64,000 nt of DNA, taken from the NCBI RefSeq assembly GCF_000802245.2, contig NZ_CP021080.1, positions 372,001-436,000 on the forward strand. The letters are read 5' to 3'. A program made the translations under genes and the position numbers. Below are positions 9,388-18,071 of the stretch, in pieces. The notes under the pieces were generated by a model. It saw nothing but the letters and a program-made list of their open reading frames with translations, had not been told where the DNA came from and did no database searches. Numbering within the stretch: the first letter of the stretch is position 1; each line of letters opens with the position of its first letter. This DNA is from Streptomyces pluripotens. GTDB lineage: Bacteria; Actinomycetota; Actinomycetes; Streptomycetales; Streptomycetaceae.

Positions 9388-10542
9388 TCACTCTCCCATG
9401 ACCAGGCCGTCCTCGGCGGCCCCGCGGCTGAGCACCACGTCCCGGATGCGATCGCGCACTCCTTCCAGTTCGGCACCGCGGGAGATCGCCCGGTTGACGT
9501 CCACGACGCGGCCTGCGTCCAGGTCGTACAGCTGTGGGATGAACTCCGCCTTGGTGACCTGCCAGCGCTCGCCGGGCCTGGCCGGCGGGGCGAAGGTGAA
9601 ACGGCCGATGGTGGACTCATTGCCGCGCGGGTCCCTGGCGCCCCGGTTGTTGTACATCTCACCGGCGATCTGGTCGCCCATGCCGTAGATCACCCAGGTG
9701 CCGTTCACCTTTTCGTATGCCTGGGGGATGTGGGCGTGGGTGCCCAGGATCAGGTCGATGTCCGGGCGGCCGTTCGTGGCCGACGCGGTGAGCCGCTTGG
9801 CGAGAGTGAGCTGCATCCGGTCGGGGGCGTCCTGCCATTCGGTGCCCCAGTGCACGGAGACCACGACCACGTCGGCGCCGGCCCGGCGGGCGGCGCGAGC
9901 ATCGGCGATCATCCGGTCGGTGTCGATGAGGTGGACGGCCCACGGCTGTCCGGTGGGCAGCGGGATGCCGTTGGTGTCGTAGGTGTACGACAGATGCGCC
10001 ACCTTGGCCGGGCCCGCCCGCAGGATCGTGACCGAGTCGGCCTCGGCCGCGTTGCGGGCGGTTCCGGCGTGCTCGAGCCCCGCCTCGTCCATGGCGTCCA
10101 GGGTGCGCCGGATTCCCGGTGCGCCGTCGTCCAGGGCGTGGTTGGAGGCCGTGGAGCACCCGTCGTAGCCGATGGCGGCGAGGCCTCGGGCGATCTGCGG
10201 CGGGGACTTGAAGGAGGGGTACCCGGAGTAGGCTCCGTCGGCACCGTAGACGGTCTCCATGTGGCACAGCGCCAGGTCGGCGTGGGAGACCACCGGTTCG
10301 ACCCCGAAGAGCATGGGCCTGAAGTCGAAGCCGCTCGCTCCGGCGTCGTAGGCCGCACGATCGATGACGGAATCGTGGGGCAGGACGTCCCCGGAAGCGA
10401 CGAGGGTGAAGCCTCGGGCGGCCGGTGCGGGGGGCGCCGGGTGCCCGGACTCCTGCCGTTCTTGGTTCTGGCAGGCGGCCGCCGCCGCGAGGACGGCGGT
10501 CAAGGTCAGGGCCAGCGCCACCTGTGGTCTGCGTCCGATCAT
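9388..10542 (-). CDS. CapA-family (PGA_cap) lipoprotein
   Basis: A 384-residue protein starting with a lipoprotein signal peptide (lipobox LAAAAAC, cysteine about residue 24). The rest is a metallophosphatase-like CapA domain: ASGDVLPHD near residue 50, CSTASNHALDDG, VVSVHWGTEW and LILGTHAHIPQAYEKV, which carry the expected Asp, Asn and His ligands. CapA proteins take part in poly-gamma-glutamate capsule synthesis, but in Streptomyces they usually occur alone and their role is unknown, as here, where no capB or capC gene is near. Surface location is predicted. Confidence 0.85.
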   Translation of the reverse strand: MIGRRPQVALALTLTAVLAAAAACQNQERQESGHPAPPAPAARGFTLVASGDVLPHDSVIDRAAYDAGASGFDFRPMLFGVEPVVSHADLALCHMETVYGADGAYSGYPSFKSPPQIARGLAAIGYDGCSTASNHALDDGAPGIRRTLDAMDEAGLEHAGTARNAAEADSVTILRAGPAKVAHLSYTYDTNGIPLPTGQPWAVHLIDTDRMIADARAARRAGADVVVVSVHWGTEWQDAPDRMQLTLAKRLTASATNGRPDIDLILGTHAHIPQAYEKVNGTWVIYGMGDQIAGEMYNNRGARDPRGNESTIGRFTFAPPARPGERWQVTKAEFIPQLYDLDAGRVVDVNRAISRGAELEGVRDRIRDVVLSRGAAEDGLVMGE

Positions 10543-10747
10543 CAGCTCACCCCAGAGTTGTCGTATTTACTGACAAGATCGTGACGGGCATATGAGTACG
10601 AATCTGACCCTCTTCGTAAACGGACCAGGAGCTCTCATTAGCCCGTCCGGACCTCTGCCAGGTGAACGGCCAGAGTGGCGGGCGGAACGCACATCGGGCG
10701 GACCACCGGACCACCCTCGGGCGCACACCGCCACGGACGGCCCGCAT

Positions 10748-10939
10748 GTGAAGACACTCACGCCGGAGCACCGTGACGCACCGGCACTCGTGTACACCTC
10801 CGGGACCCGAGTGACGGACGCCGCGAGAGCCCCCGGCGCTCCACCCGGTACCGTGAAGTCCCGCGCGTTCTACGCGCCCCGCACCCTGCGCCGAACCCCG
10901 CGCCGAACCCTTCGGGACCACACGGCCGACCTGCAGTGA
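10748..10939 (+). pseudogene. Remnant of an ECF sigma factor (region 4)
   Basis: The frame reads LTPEHRDAPALVYTSGTRV, then DAARAPGAPPGTVKSRAFYAP and RTLRRTP, ending at TGA 10937-10939. This is the helix-turn-helix of ECF sigma region 4 (compare the common form ARxLGxPxGTVKSRxxYALRxLR), with Pro at several normally Leu positions. No sigma region 2 is found upstream back to the CapA gene. I read it as a decayed C-terminal fragment of the sigma factor once paired with the zinc-finger anti-sigma gene at 11765. It could be a short expressed protein, but no good start is seen. Confidence 0.55.
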
Positions 10940-11082
10940 AACCGGAAGCCTGGTCAAACTTCGGCAAAGCGCCTTGCTGTGGACCCCGTTCGGGCAATGG
11001 GCTGTCCTCATCCGCGCTCCAGACGGAGCCGGGTCCGGGGGTTCGGGCGACGCGCGCGTACCGGAGGAAGGGCAGGGAAGGG

Positions 11083-11589
11083 ATGCTGCACAGAGGTCAC
11101 GAGAGCACCGACGGCGGTGAACTGGTCGTCCCCATGGCCTGGTTGTACGCCGAGTACATCGCCGACGAACTGCTCCGCACCGGCGATCTGATGCCGCCGA
11201 CATCCTTCGAGTTCCGGGCCGGCCGGGACGCGCTGGCGCTGACCGTCTTCCTGTCCGACACCGACGGGGAGCTCTCCGGCATCCGGGTGATCTCCCAGCT
11301 GGAGAACTGGCTGTCGCTGACCGCCTACGACCAGCCGTGGCGGGACTGGGTGCACGAGCGCATGGCTGAGCTGATTGATCAGGCCGCCAAGTCCGACCGC
11401 CCAGCGCCCGACCTGGCGCTCGCGGCGGACGCCTGGCGGTGGCTGGAGGAGACCGAACTGCTCGCACCGGACCTGGACGCGGTACCTGGTGGCGGTATGG
11501 GGCTCAGCGAGGACGACGGTCCGAAGGTGTGGACCCCGGCCTGGCAGCTCGGGCTCCCGCTCGGACATCTTGCGATCCACCTCTTCTGA
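11083..11589 (+). CDS. Conserved-looking hypothetical protein
   Basis: A 168-residue soluble acidic protein of unknown function. The ATG at 11083 follows a purine-rich GGAGGAAGGGCAGGGAAGGG leader. The sequence starts with a short polar segment, then VPMAWLYAEYIADELLRTG, a beta-rich FEFRAGRDALALTVFLSDTD region, and a Trp-rich C-terminal half (PWRDWVHERM, DAWRWLEETE). There are no membrane segments or known motifs. It lies between a decayed sigma fragment and an orphan anti-sigma gene, on the same strand. Confidence 0.65.
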   Translation: MLHRGHESTDGGELVVPMAWLYAEYIADELLRTGDLMPPTSFEFRAGRDALALTVFLSDTDGELSGIRVISQLENWLSLTAYDQPWRDWVHERMAELIDQAAKSDRPAPDLALAADAWRWLEETELLAPDLDAVPGGGMGLSEDDGPKVWTPAWQLGLPLGHLAIHLF

Positions 11590-11711
11590 GCCGGGCTCGC
11601 CACAGCCCCGGAAATTTTCTGGAAATCAGACCAATCCGCGGGCCGAGCGGCTCCGAATCTCTCGCCCGCGATTCTCTGCGTGGCTTGAGTGATTCGGCTG
11701 TCGGCTGCGTA

Positions 11712-11740
11712 CGGGTGGGAGCACGGAGTAACCCCACCCG
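11712..11740 (+). terminator. Inverted repeat between the hypothetical and anti-sigma genes
   Basis: CGGGTGGG (11712-11719) and CCCACCCG (11733-11740) pair perfectly around a 13-base loop, 25 bases before the anti-sigma start. It could terminate the upstream gene or form a 5' leader hairpin. There is no T-tract. Confidence 0.35.
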
Positions 11741-11764
11741 CACCCATCGGCACGAGGATTCGGC

Positions 11765-12421
11765 ATGAGGTCCCTGGAAAGGCATCGCGACGTCGGCGCG
11801 TACGCGCTCGGCGTGCTGGACGAGGCTGAGGCCTTCCGCTTTGAGGACCACCTCGTGGGGTGCCCTCGGTGCGCGGCGCAGATGTCCGAATTCGGTTCCG
11901 CGACCCGCCAATTGATGCTGTACCGCCAGGCCACACCGCGCTTCGTGCATCCCCTGGCGCAGCCCGGCCCCCGGTTGCTGGACAAGCTGCTCGGCGAGAT
12001 CACACGGCGGCGCCGGGCGCGGCGGCGCCGGTTCCTGTACGGGCTGGCCGCCTCCGTGGTGCTCGCCGCAGCAGGCCCGGGCATCGTCGCCTTCACGGGA
12101 CACGACGGCGGCTCCGCCCCTCGGGTCACCGCGGCCACCGACCCACAGACCGGAGTGTGGGCCGAGGTGAGGGCCGAGGACGGGGACGCGGGCAGTCAAC
12201 TGCTGCTGCGGGTGAAGGACGGCACCGGGCCTCACCTCTGCCGCCTCGTCGTCGTGGGCCGCGACGGTTCACAGCAGCTCGTCGGCAGCTGGACCGACTC
12301 CGGTCGAAGCGACGGCAGTTTCACGGCGCTCGGGGCGACCACGATGCACCCTGGCCAGATCGCCCGCTACGAGGTGCGTACCGGGGACGGACAGCACCTG
12401 GTCACCCTCAAGACGCCCTGA
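11765..12421 (+). CDS. Membrane anti-sigma factor with zinc-finger (ZAS) domain
   Basis: A 218-residue protein. The N-terminal anti-sigma domain has the HxxxCxxC zinc motif (His29, Cys33, Cys36) after the typical DVGAYALGVLDEAEAFRFEDH helix. A strongly basic stretch (RRRRARRRR, residues 81-89) precedes one membrane helix (91-110), and the C-terminal half is an extracytoplasmic beta domain. Such proteins hold an ECF sigma factor at the membrane. No intact sigma gene adjoins it; only a region 4 fragment at 10748-10939 remains, so this gene may be orphaned or may act on a sigma factor elsewhere. A ribosome site (ACGAGGA) precedes the ATG. Confidence 0.82.
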   Translation: MRSLERHRDVGAYALGVLDEAEAFRFEDHLVGCPRCAAQMSEFGSATRQLMLYRQATPRFVHPLAQPGPRLLDKLLGEITRRRRARRRRFLYGLAASVVLAAAGPGIVAFTGHDGGSAPRVTAATDPQTGVWAEVRAEDGDAGSQLLLRVKDGTGPHLCRLVVVGRDGSQQLVGSWTDSGRSDGSFTALGATTMHPGQIARYEVRTGDGQHLVTLKTP

Positions 12422-12424
12422 GAG

Positions 12425-13324
12425 TTACTTCAACAGCCGGGACAATCTGCGGTCCGCCAGCGGCCTGCCACCCGTCTGGCACGTGGGACAGTACTGGAGC
12501 GAGGAGTCGCTGAAGGAGACCTCGCGGATGGTGTCGCCGCACACGGGGCAGGGTGCGCCAGTACGGCCGTGGACGCGCAGGCCGCTCTTCTTCTCCGCCT
12601 TCAGGCGTCCGGCGGCCACACCCCGGGAGCGCTCGACCGCCTCGGTGAGCGTGGTGCGCAGGGCCTCGTAGAGGTGCCGGGTCTCCTCCGCGGTGAGGGA
12701 GGCGGCCAGCTTGAACGGGGACATCCCCGCCGCATGCAGGATCTCGTCGCTGTAGGCGTTGCCGACGCCCGCGATCAGTGACTGGTCGCGCAGGGCGCCC
12801 TTCAGCTGGCGTCTCTCATCGCCCAGGAGCGCGGCGAAACGACTCTCGTCGAAGTCGGCGGCGAGCGGGTCCGGGCCGAGGCGGGCGACACCGGGAACCT
12901 CCCGCGGGTCGTGGACGACGTACACCGCGAGGCGCTTCTGGGTACCGGCCTCGGTCAGGTCGAAGCCCTCCCCGGTCTCCAGCGCCACGCGCAACGCGAG
13001 CGGGCCCCGACCCGGTCCGGGCAGACCGTCCGGCAGCCGGTCCCTCCACTCCAGCCAGCCCGCACGGGCCAGATGGATCACCAGGTGCAGCCTCCCGTCC
13101 GCCGTGCCGACCCCTGCGGTGTCCCGCTCGCTCCCCGCCTCGACGTCCAGATACTTGCCGTGTCGGTGCACAGCCGCCACCACACCGCCCTCGAACGCGG
13201 TGACGGGCGGGTCGTACGTCTTCAGGACGCTGACGGCGACCGGGATCACCCGCACCACCCGTCGGCCGACCAGGTGCTCGGTGAGGAAGTCCGTCAGTGC
13301 TGCTACCTCGGGCAGTTCCGGCAT
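12425..13324 (-). CDS. Fpg/Nei-family DNA glycosylase
   Basis: A 299-residue DNA repair enzyme that should excise oxidised bases and nick the abasic site. The start is fixed by MPELPE, since Pro2 is the catalytic N-terminal nucleophile and Glu3 the proton donor. The helix-two-turn-helix region (QLKGALRDQSLIAGVGNAYS) is present. A C-terminal zinc finger shows CPVC and CPTC pairs in the last 35 residues. It converges with the anti-sigma gene, 3 bases apart. The family is clear; whether it acts as Fpg (MutM) or as an Nei-like enzyme is not settled, and actinobacteria carry several paralogues. Confidence 0.9.
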   Translation of the reverse strand: MPELPEVAALTDFLTEHLVGRRVVRVIPVAVSVLKTYDPPVTAFEGGVVAAVHRHGKYLDVEAGSERDTAGVGTADGRLHLVIHLARAGWLEWRDRLPDGLPGPGRGPLALRVALETGEGFDLTEAGTQKRLAVYVVHDPREVPGVARLGPDPLAADFDESRFAALLGDERRQLKGALRDQSLIAGVGNAYSDEILHAAGMSPFKLAASLTAEETRHLYEALRTTLTEAVERSRGVAAGRLKAEKKSGLRVHGRTGAPCPVCGDTIREVSFSDSSLQYCPTCQTGGRPLADRRLSRLLK

Positions 13325-13380
13325 ACGTCCAGGGTGCCATCCGGCACCGGCAACGCCCTGCGTTCGATAGACGACGGTGC

Positions 13381-15447
13381 TCACTGCACCCGGAACTCGC
13401 ACCACACCGCCTTGCCCCCGCCGCGCGCCTCCACCCCCCACACGTCGGTGAGCTGGTCCACGAGGAGCAACCCCCGACCCGAGACACCGTCCTCCCCGGC
13501 CTCACGGCGGCGCGGCAGCGCACTGGAGGAGTCCTCGACCTCGATCCGGAGCCTGCGCTCGGAGCCGGCGAGGGCCCTCAGTGTGACGATCGCCGAACCC
13601 TCGGTGTGCATCAGGGCATTGGTGATCAGTTCGTCTGCGACCAGCTCGATCTCGTCGGCTCGGTCGCGTGCACCCCAGGCGCGGACGGCGGCGCGGATCA
13701 TATGCCGGGCGTGGATGAGGGCCTCCGGGTCGCCGGGCGCCACGTGCTGCTGGAGCCGGCCGCCGGCCCGGGGAGCTTCCGGGGCACGGCGGCGCAGCAG
13801 GAGCAGGGCCACGTCATCGTCGCCAGCCCGGTCCTCGGCCATCTGAATCAGGCGGTCGGCGATGGCGCGCACGTCGTCCGGGCCGTCCGCGATGAGCGCC
13901 GCGAGGCCCCGCAACCCGTCGTCGAGGTCCGCTCCGGGCTGCTCCACGAGTCCGTCAGTGCACAGCAGCAGTGTGTTGCCGGGGTCGAGTTCGATGGTGG
14001 AGACGGGGTACTCCAGCCCGCCGAACTCGGCGGACAGGCCGAGCGGGAGTCCGCCTTCGACGGGAATGCGGCGGCAGGTGCCGTTGGCGTACCGGATCAT
14101 CGGGTCGATGTGCCCGGCGCGGACCACCTGGACCACTCCCGTGGACAGGTCGGCCTCCGCGTACAGGCAGGTGGCGAACCGGTCGGTGTCGAGTTCGTGG
14201 AGGAAGACGGAAGCGCGAGCCATCACGGTGGCCGGGGTGTGCCCTTCGGCCGCGTAGGCGCGCAGCACGATCCGCAGCTGGCCCATCACGGCCGCCGCAT
14301 GCGTGTCGTGGCCCTGGACATCGCCTATGACCGCGCCGACCCGGCCGCCCGGCAGCGGGATCAGGTCGTACCAGTCGCCGCCGATGTCCCGGCCCAGGGC
14401 GGCCGAGCGGTAGCGGACGGCGATGTCGGCGCCACGGACACTGGGGATGGTGCGCGGCAGCATGGCCTGCTGCAGGCCCTGGGCGACGTCCTTCTCCTGC
14501 TCGTAGAGCATGGCCCGTTGCAGGCTCTGGGCGATGCTGCTGCCGAGTGCGACCAGCACGGCGCGCTCTTCGGTGGAGAAACCCCGCCGGTCGCTGTAGA
14601 GCAGGCCCATGGCACCGATCGGGCGGGCCTGGGCGATCAACGGCAGATAGGCAGCCGAGGTGATGTGCAGGTCGGTGAGGTGCGGCCAGAGAATCGGATA
14701 GCCCCTGGAGAACTCCTCAGGGGACTCGATGAACCGCGGTACGAGCGTGCGGACAACCTCGCTCATCGGGTACGGCTCGTCTATCCGGGTGACGCGCGTG
14801 CCGGGGACGAAACTGCCAGCGGGCCCCTCGGCGACGAGGCGGATCCGGCCCGCCTCCACTAGGCCCATGACCAGGCTGGCCGCGCCGAGGTGGCGGATGC
14901 CGTGGGTGTCCTTGAGGACATCGATGACGTCCCGGACACTGCGCGCGTGGGCGAGCGCGGCGGAGATGACCTGGACGATGTTGGTCTGCTGGCGGAAGGC
15001 CTCGTCCTGGGCGGCCCGCAGGCTGCGGGCCGCACTATCGGCGAGTTCCTGCGTGGCGTCGCGGACGATGCCGACGACCCGGCGCGGACGGCCCGACTCG
15101 CCACGCCGGATGTAACCCTGGGTGTGCGTCCAGCGCGGGGTACCGTCACGGCACCGGATGCGGAAGTACGCACCGTAGTTCTCACTGCCGTCCTTGATGG
15201 CCTGGGCGATCACCGCGTCGAGCCGGGCCGCCTCGGGCGGCGGCACCCGCAGGGCAAGGGACTCCGGGCGCCCGTCCCACTCCCCGGGCAGCAGGTCGAA
15301 CACCTCCAGGGCCTGGGCGTCCATGTGGAACAGACCGGCGTCCAAGTCCCAGTCGAAGCTCCCCATGCGATTGAGCGCGAGAATCGGATCCGGATGGGCG
15401 GGCCAGTCCTCCGGGAGTGAAAGGGCGCTCGCTCCCCGATCAGCCAT
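13381..15447 (-). CDS. PAS-GAF-PP2C(SpoIIE)-HATPase regulatory protein
   Basis: A 688-residue soluble signalling protein. Domains in order: PAS (about 25-140, with the IRCRDGTPRWTHTQGYIRR core), GAF (about 155-310), SpoIIE/PP2C Ser phosphatase (about 330-550, with GGDWYD, IGDVQGHD and DDDVALLLLRR), and a HATPase_c anti-sigma-type kinase (about 565-688, with ELVADELITNALMHT and GRGLLLVDQL). Having both a phosphatase and a kinase-like domain in one protein is typical of Streptomyces. Such proteins are thought to set the phosphorylation state of an anti-anti-sigma factor. No partner gene adjoins. The ATG at 15447 has AAGGTGGG upstream. Confidence 0.87.
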   Translation of the reverse strand: MADRGASALSLPEDWPAHPDPILALNRMGSFDWDLDAGLFHMDAQALEVFDLLPGEWDGRPESLALRVPPPEAARLDAVIAQAIKDGSENYGAYFRIRCRDGTPRWTHTQGYIRRGESGRPRRVVGIVRDATQELADSAARSLRAAQDEAFRQQTNIVQVISAALAHARSVRDVIDVLKDTHGIRHLGAASLVMGLVEAGRIRLVAEGPAGSFVPGTRVTRIDEPYPMSEVVRTLVPRFIESPEEFSRGYPILWPHLTDLHITSAAYLPLIAQARPIGAMGLLYSDRRGFSTEERAVLVALGSSIAQSLQRAMLYEQEKDVAQGLQQAMLPRTIPSVRGADIAVRYRSAALGRDIGGDWYDLIPLPGGRVGAVIGDVQGHDTHAAAVMGQLRIVLRAYAAEGHTPATVMARASVFLHELDTDRFATCLYAEADLSTGVVQVVRAGHIDPMIRYANGTCRRIPVEGGLPLGLSAEFGGLEYPVSTIELDPGNTLLLCTDGLVEQPGADLDDGLRGLAALIADGPDDVRAIADRLIQMAEDRAGDDDVALLLLRRRAPEAPRAGGRLQQHVAPGDPEALIHARHMIRAAVRAWGARDRADEIELVADELITNALMHTEGSAIVTLRALAGSERRLRIEVEDSSSALPRRREAGEDGVSGRGLLLVDQLTDVWGVEARGGGKAVWCEFRVQ

Positions 15448-15852
15448 GCGCCCACCTTGCCAGGATTTGCCCGAATCTTCGACCCGGTCGCGCCTATCTC
15501 GGCGGACAGGACCCGCCCTCGCACTCCACCGTGGGAAACGGCGTCCCAGCCGACGGAAGACCCCCCTGCCGGCCGGGCCCCGGGGAGCGACCGGCCCGAT
15601 CCTGGCGGGGCGAGCGGCGCCCAGGGCGCACACCGGCGGCGGCGCACGGCACACGCGCTCACAGCGCACCCGACACCTCACTGAAAGTGACCACCCCCAC
15701 CGTCGTCCGCATCGCATGCGCTTGGCCGGCAGTCGGGTGGAACGCCATGATGGATACGGCACCACGACCATCGAAAGCGGAATCACGACGGCGCTCGCCC
15801 GGATCTGCGAGAGCCGCGGCGGTCCGGTCCACGCAGAAGGGCGCGCACAGCC
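15448..15852. other. Divergent intergenic region, no gene seen
   Basis: About 405 bases lie between the minus-strand PP2C regulator and the plus-strand membrane protein. Open frames crossing it have poor third-position bias and no start with a ribosome site. Promoters for both flanking genes are expected here. Confidence 0.5.
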
Positions 15853-17274
15853 GTGAACTGGTTCACCGCACCCGACTACTGGCTGAGCCGGCTGGTCTTC
15901 CAGCGGGCTCTGGCCGCCGTGTACCTCGTCGCCTTCCTGACGGCGGCCCTGCAGTTCCGGGCCCTGCTCGGCGAGCGCGGCATGTTGCCGATCTCCCGCT
16001 TCGTGACGCTGGTGCCCTTCAAACGAGCGCCGAGCCTGTTCTACCTGCGGCACTCGGACCGCTTCTTCGCGACCTGTGCCTGGGCGGGATGCGCGGTAGC
16101 AGCGGCCCTGCTCGCCGGAGCGGACTCAGAACTGCCGCTGTGGGCCGGAATCCTGCTCTGGTTGGTGCCGTGGATGCTGTACCTGTCGATCGTCAACGTG
16201 GGCCAGACCTGGTACGCGTTCGGCTGGGAGTCACTTCTGCTGGAGACGGGCTTTCTGGCTGCCTTCCTCGGCAACGACCAGGTGGCACCGCCCGTCGTCG
16301 TACTGTTCCTGCTGCGCTGGATCCTGTTCCGGGTGGAGTTCGGCGCCGGACTGATCAAACTGCGGGGCGATGCCTGCTGGCGGAAGCTGACCTGCCTGTA
16401 CTACCACCACGAGACACAGCCCATGCCCGGCCCGCTGAGCTGGTTCTTCCACCATCTACCGAAGCCGCTGCACCGGGTGGAGGCAGCCACCAACCACGTC
16501 ACGCAACTGGTCGTGCCCGTGTTGCTGTTCACCCCGCAGCCGATCGCCTCGGCTGCCGCCGCCCTGATGATCGTCACCCAGTTGTGGCTGGTGCTCTCCG
16601 GCAACTTCTCCTGGCTGAACTGGATCACCATCGTGCTGGCCCTGTCCGCGCTCCGCCTGCCCGGGTCCGCGCCCTCCGTTACCTCGGCACCGCTGTGGTA
16701 CGAGGTCGTGGTGCTCGCGGTCGCCGCGCTGCTGCTCTTCCTGAGCCGTCATCCGGCCGTCAACATGGTCTCCCGCCGCCAGGTGATGAACCGCTCCTTC
16801 GATCCGCTGCACCTGGTGAACACCTACGGTGCCTTCGGTAGCGTGAGCCGGGAGCGCTTCGAAGTGGTGGTCGAGGGCACTCTCGACGACGTGCCCCGCG
16901 AGGATTCGGAGTGGCGGGAGTACGAGTTCAAAGGCAAGCCGGGTGACCTGCGGCATTGGCCACGTCAGTTCGCCCCCTACCATCTGCGCCTGGACTGGCT
17001 GATGTGGTTCGCCGCGCTGTCCCCGGCTTATGCCGGGGAGTGGTTCGGCGCCCTGGTGGAACGTCTGCTGGAGAACGACCGCGACACCTTGCGGCTCCTG
17101 CGCCGCTCCCCCTTCCCGCCGGACACCCCGCCCCGCCATGTCCGGGCCCGGCTCTTCCGGTACCGCTACACCTCCTGGCAGGAGTTGCGCCGGACCGGCG
17201 CATGCTGGCGGCGGACCTACGTCCGCGAGTATCTGCCGCCCACCCGACTGGCGGGGGTGGCGCAGAGGCCGTAG
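15853..17274 (+). CDS. Lipase maturation factor-like membrane protein
   Basis: A 473-residue protein with about 6-8 membrane segments in its first 310 residues and a soluble C-terminal domain. Blocks shared with the LMF1 family are visible: the opening WFTAPDYWLSRLVFQRALA, FRVEFGAGLIKLRGDACW, CLYYHHETQPMPGPLSWF, and a C-terminal EYEFKGKPGD region followed by APYHLRLDWLMWFAAL. In animals LMF1 helps lipases fold in the ER. The bacterial role is unknown, though a function in exported-enzyme or lipid handling is plausible. The GTG start at 15853 follows AGAAGGG. Confidence 0.8.
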   Translation: MNWFTAPDYWLSRLVFQRALAAVYLVAFLTAALQFRALLGERGMLPISRFVTLVPFKRAPSLFYLRHSDRFFATCAWAGCAVAAALLAGADSELPLWAGILLWLVPWMLYLSIVNVGQTWYAFGWESLLLETGFLAAFLGNDQVAPPVVVLFLLRWILFRVEFGAGLIKLRGDACWRKLTCLYYHHETQPMPGPLSWFFHHLPKPLHRVEAATNHVTQLVVPVLLFTPQPIASAAAALMIVTQLWLVLSGNFSWLNWITIVLALSALRLPGSAPSVTSAPLWYEVVVLAVAALLLFLSRHPAVNMVSRRQVMNRSFDPLHLVNTYGAFGSVSRERFEVVVEGTLDDVPREDSEWREYEFKGKPGDLRHWPRQFAPYHLRLDWLMWFAALSPAYAGEWFGALVERLLENDRDTLRLLRRSPFPPDTPPRHVRARLFRYRYTSWQELRRTGACWRRTYVREYLPPTRLAGVAQRP

Positions 17275-17374
17275 ACACCGCGGAGGAACTTCACGCGCGG
17301 CCGTGCGGCACGGCCGGGGAGGCTGCGCCCGGGCCGCCGGTCCACTCTGGTCTCCGGGCTGCCAGACTGCCCGG

Positions 17375-17857
17375 ATGATCGTCAGACGTGCTCAGCAGCG
17401 GGACTTCCCGGGCTTCCTGAGCCTCGCAGCCGAAGTCGAACACTGGTTCGGTCCGATGGTCGACGAGCCCGGTTTCCACAGTGCCGTCGAACGGCACATC
17501 CGCCGGTCCACGGCGTTGGTCGCCGTCTCCCCCGAAGCGGAGGCGGTGGCACGGGCGGGTCTCCTCGGGGGGATGCTGTTCGACAGACGGACCCCGGTCC
17601 AGCACATCGACTGGCTCGTCGTGTCCGCGCACGCACGCGGGCGCGGCGTGGGGCGGGCGCTGGTGGCGGAGGCGGTGCGCCGGTTCGTCCAGGCGCCGGG
17701 CGCCCTGGAGGTGGTCACCTTCGGGGCCGACCACCCAGGTGCCGTCGCCAGCGGTGGGCGCGTCTTCTACGAGCGTCTCGGCTTCAGCCCGGCAGAGGCC
17801 CGCGAACCGGGTCCGGAAGGTGGCTCACGACAGGTCTACCGCCGCACCGTGAGCTGA
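17375..17857 (+). CDS. GNAT-family N-acetyltransferase
   Basis: A 160-residue acyl-CoA-dependent acetyltransferase. The acetyl-CoA-binding motif A is seen as RGRGVGRALVAEAVRRF, after the central strand IDWLVVSAHA, and motif B as GGRVFYERLGFSPAE. The frame is open upstream to 17030, but that part overlaps the preceding gene; ATG at 17375 matches the family start (MIVRRAQQRD). The substrate cannot be predicted. Confidence 0.85.
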   Translation: MIVRRAQQRDFPGFLSLAAEVEHWFGPMVDEPGFHSAVERHIRRSTALVAVSPEAEAVARAGLLGGMLFDRRTPVQHIDWLVVSAHARGRGVGRALVAEAVRRFVQAPGALEVVTFGADHPGAVASGGRVFYERLGFSPAEAREPGPEGGSRQVYRRTVS

Positions 17858-17863
17858 GGTCCG

Positions 17864-17889
17864 GGCCACCGCACCGCACCGAGGTGGCC
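17864..17889 (+). terminator. Short hairpin after the GNAT gene
   Basis: GGCCACC (17864-17870) pairs with GGTGGCC (17883-17889) around a 12-base loop, just after the GNAT stop codon. It is a weak terminator candidate without a T-tract. Confidence 0.3.
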
Positions 17890-18071
17890 GTGCCCCGCCG
17901 TCGCCCCGAGACGGCCGGCGGCGCAGCCCCAAGACGTGCCGGGCCCGCGCGTGCCTCCAGCCCCGGGTCCCGCCCCAGCACGACGTACGCGCCGTCCGGA
18001 GGCGGGACGGGCGGGCCCCGGCGCCCACCCGTTCTGGGACCGCCTCCGGACCGGCGCCGCACGGCGGTCGA

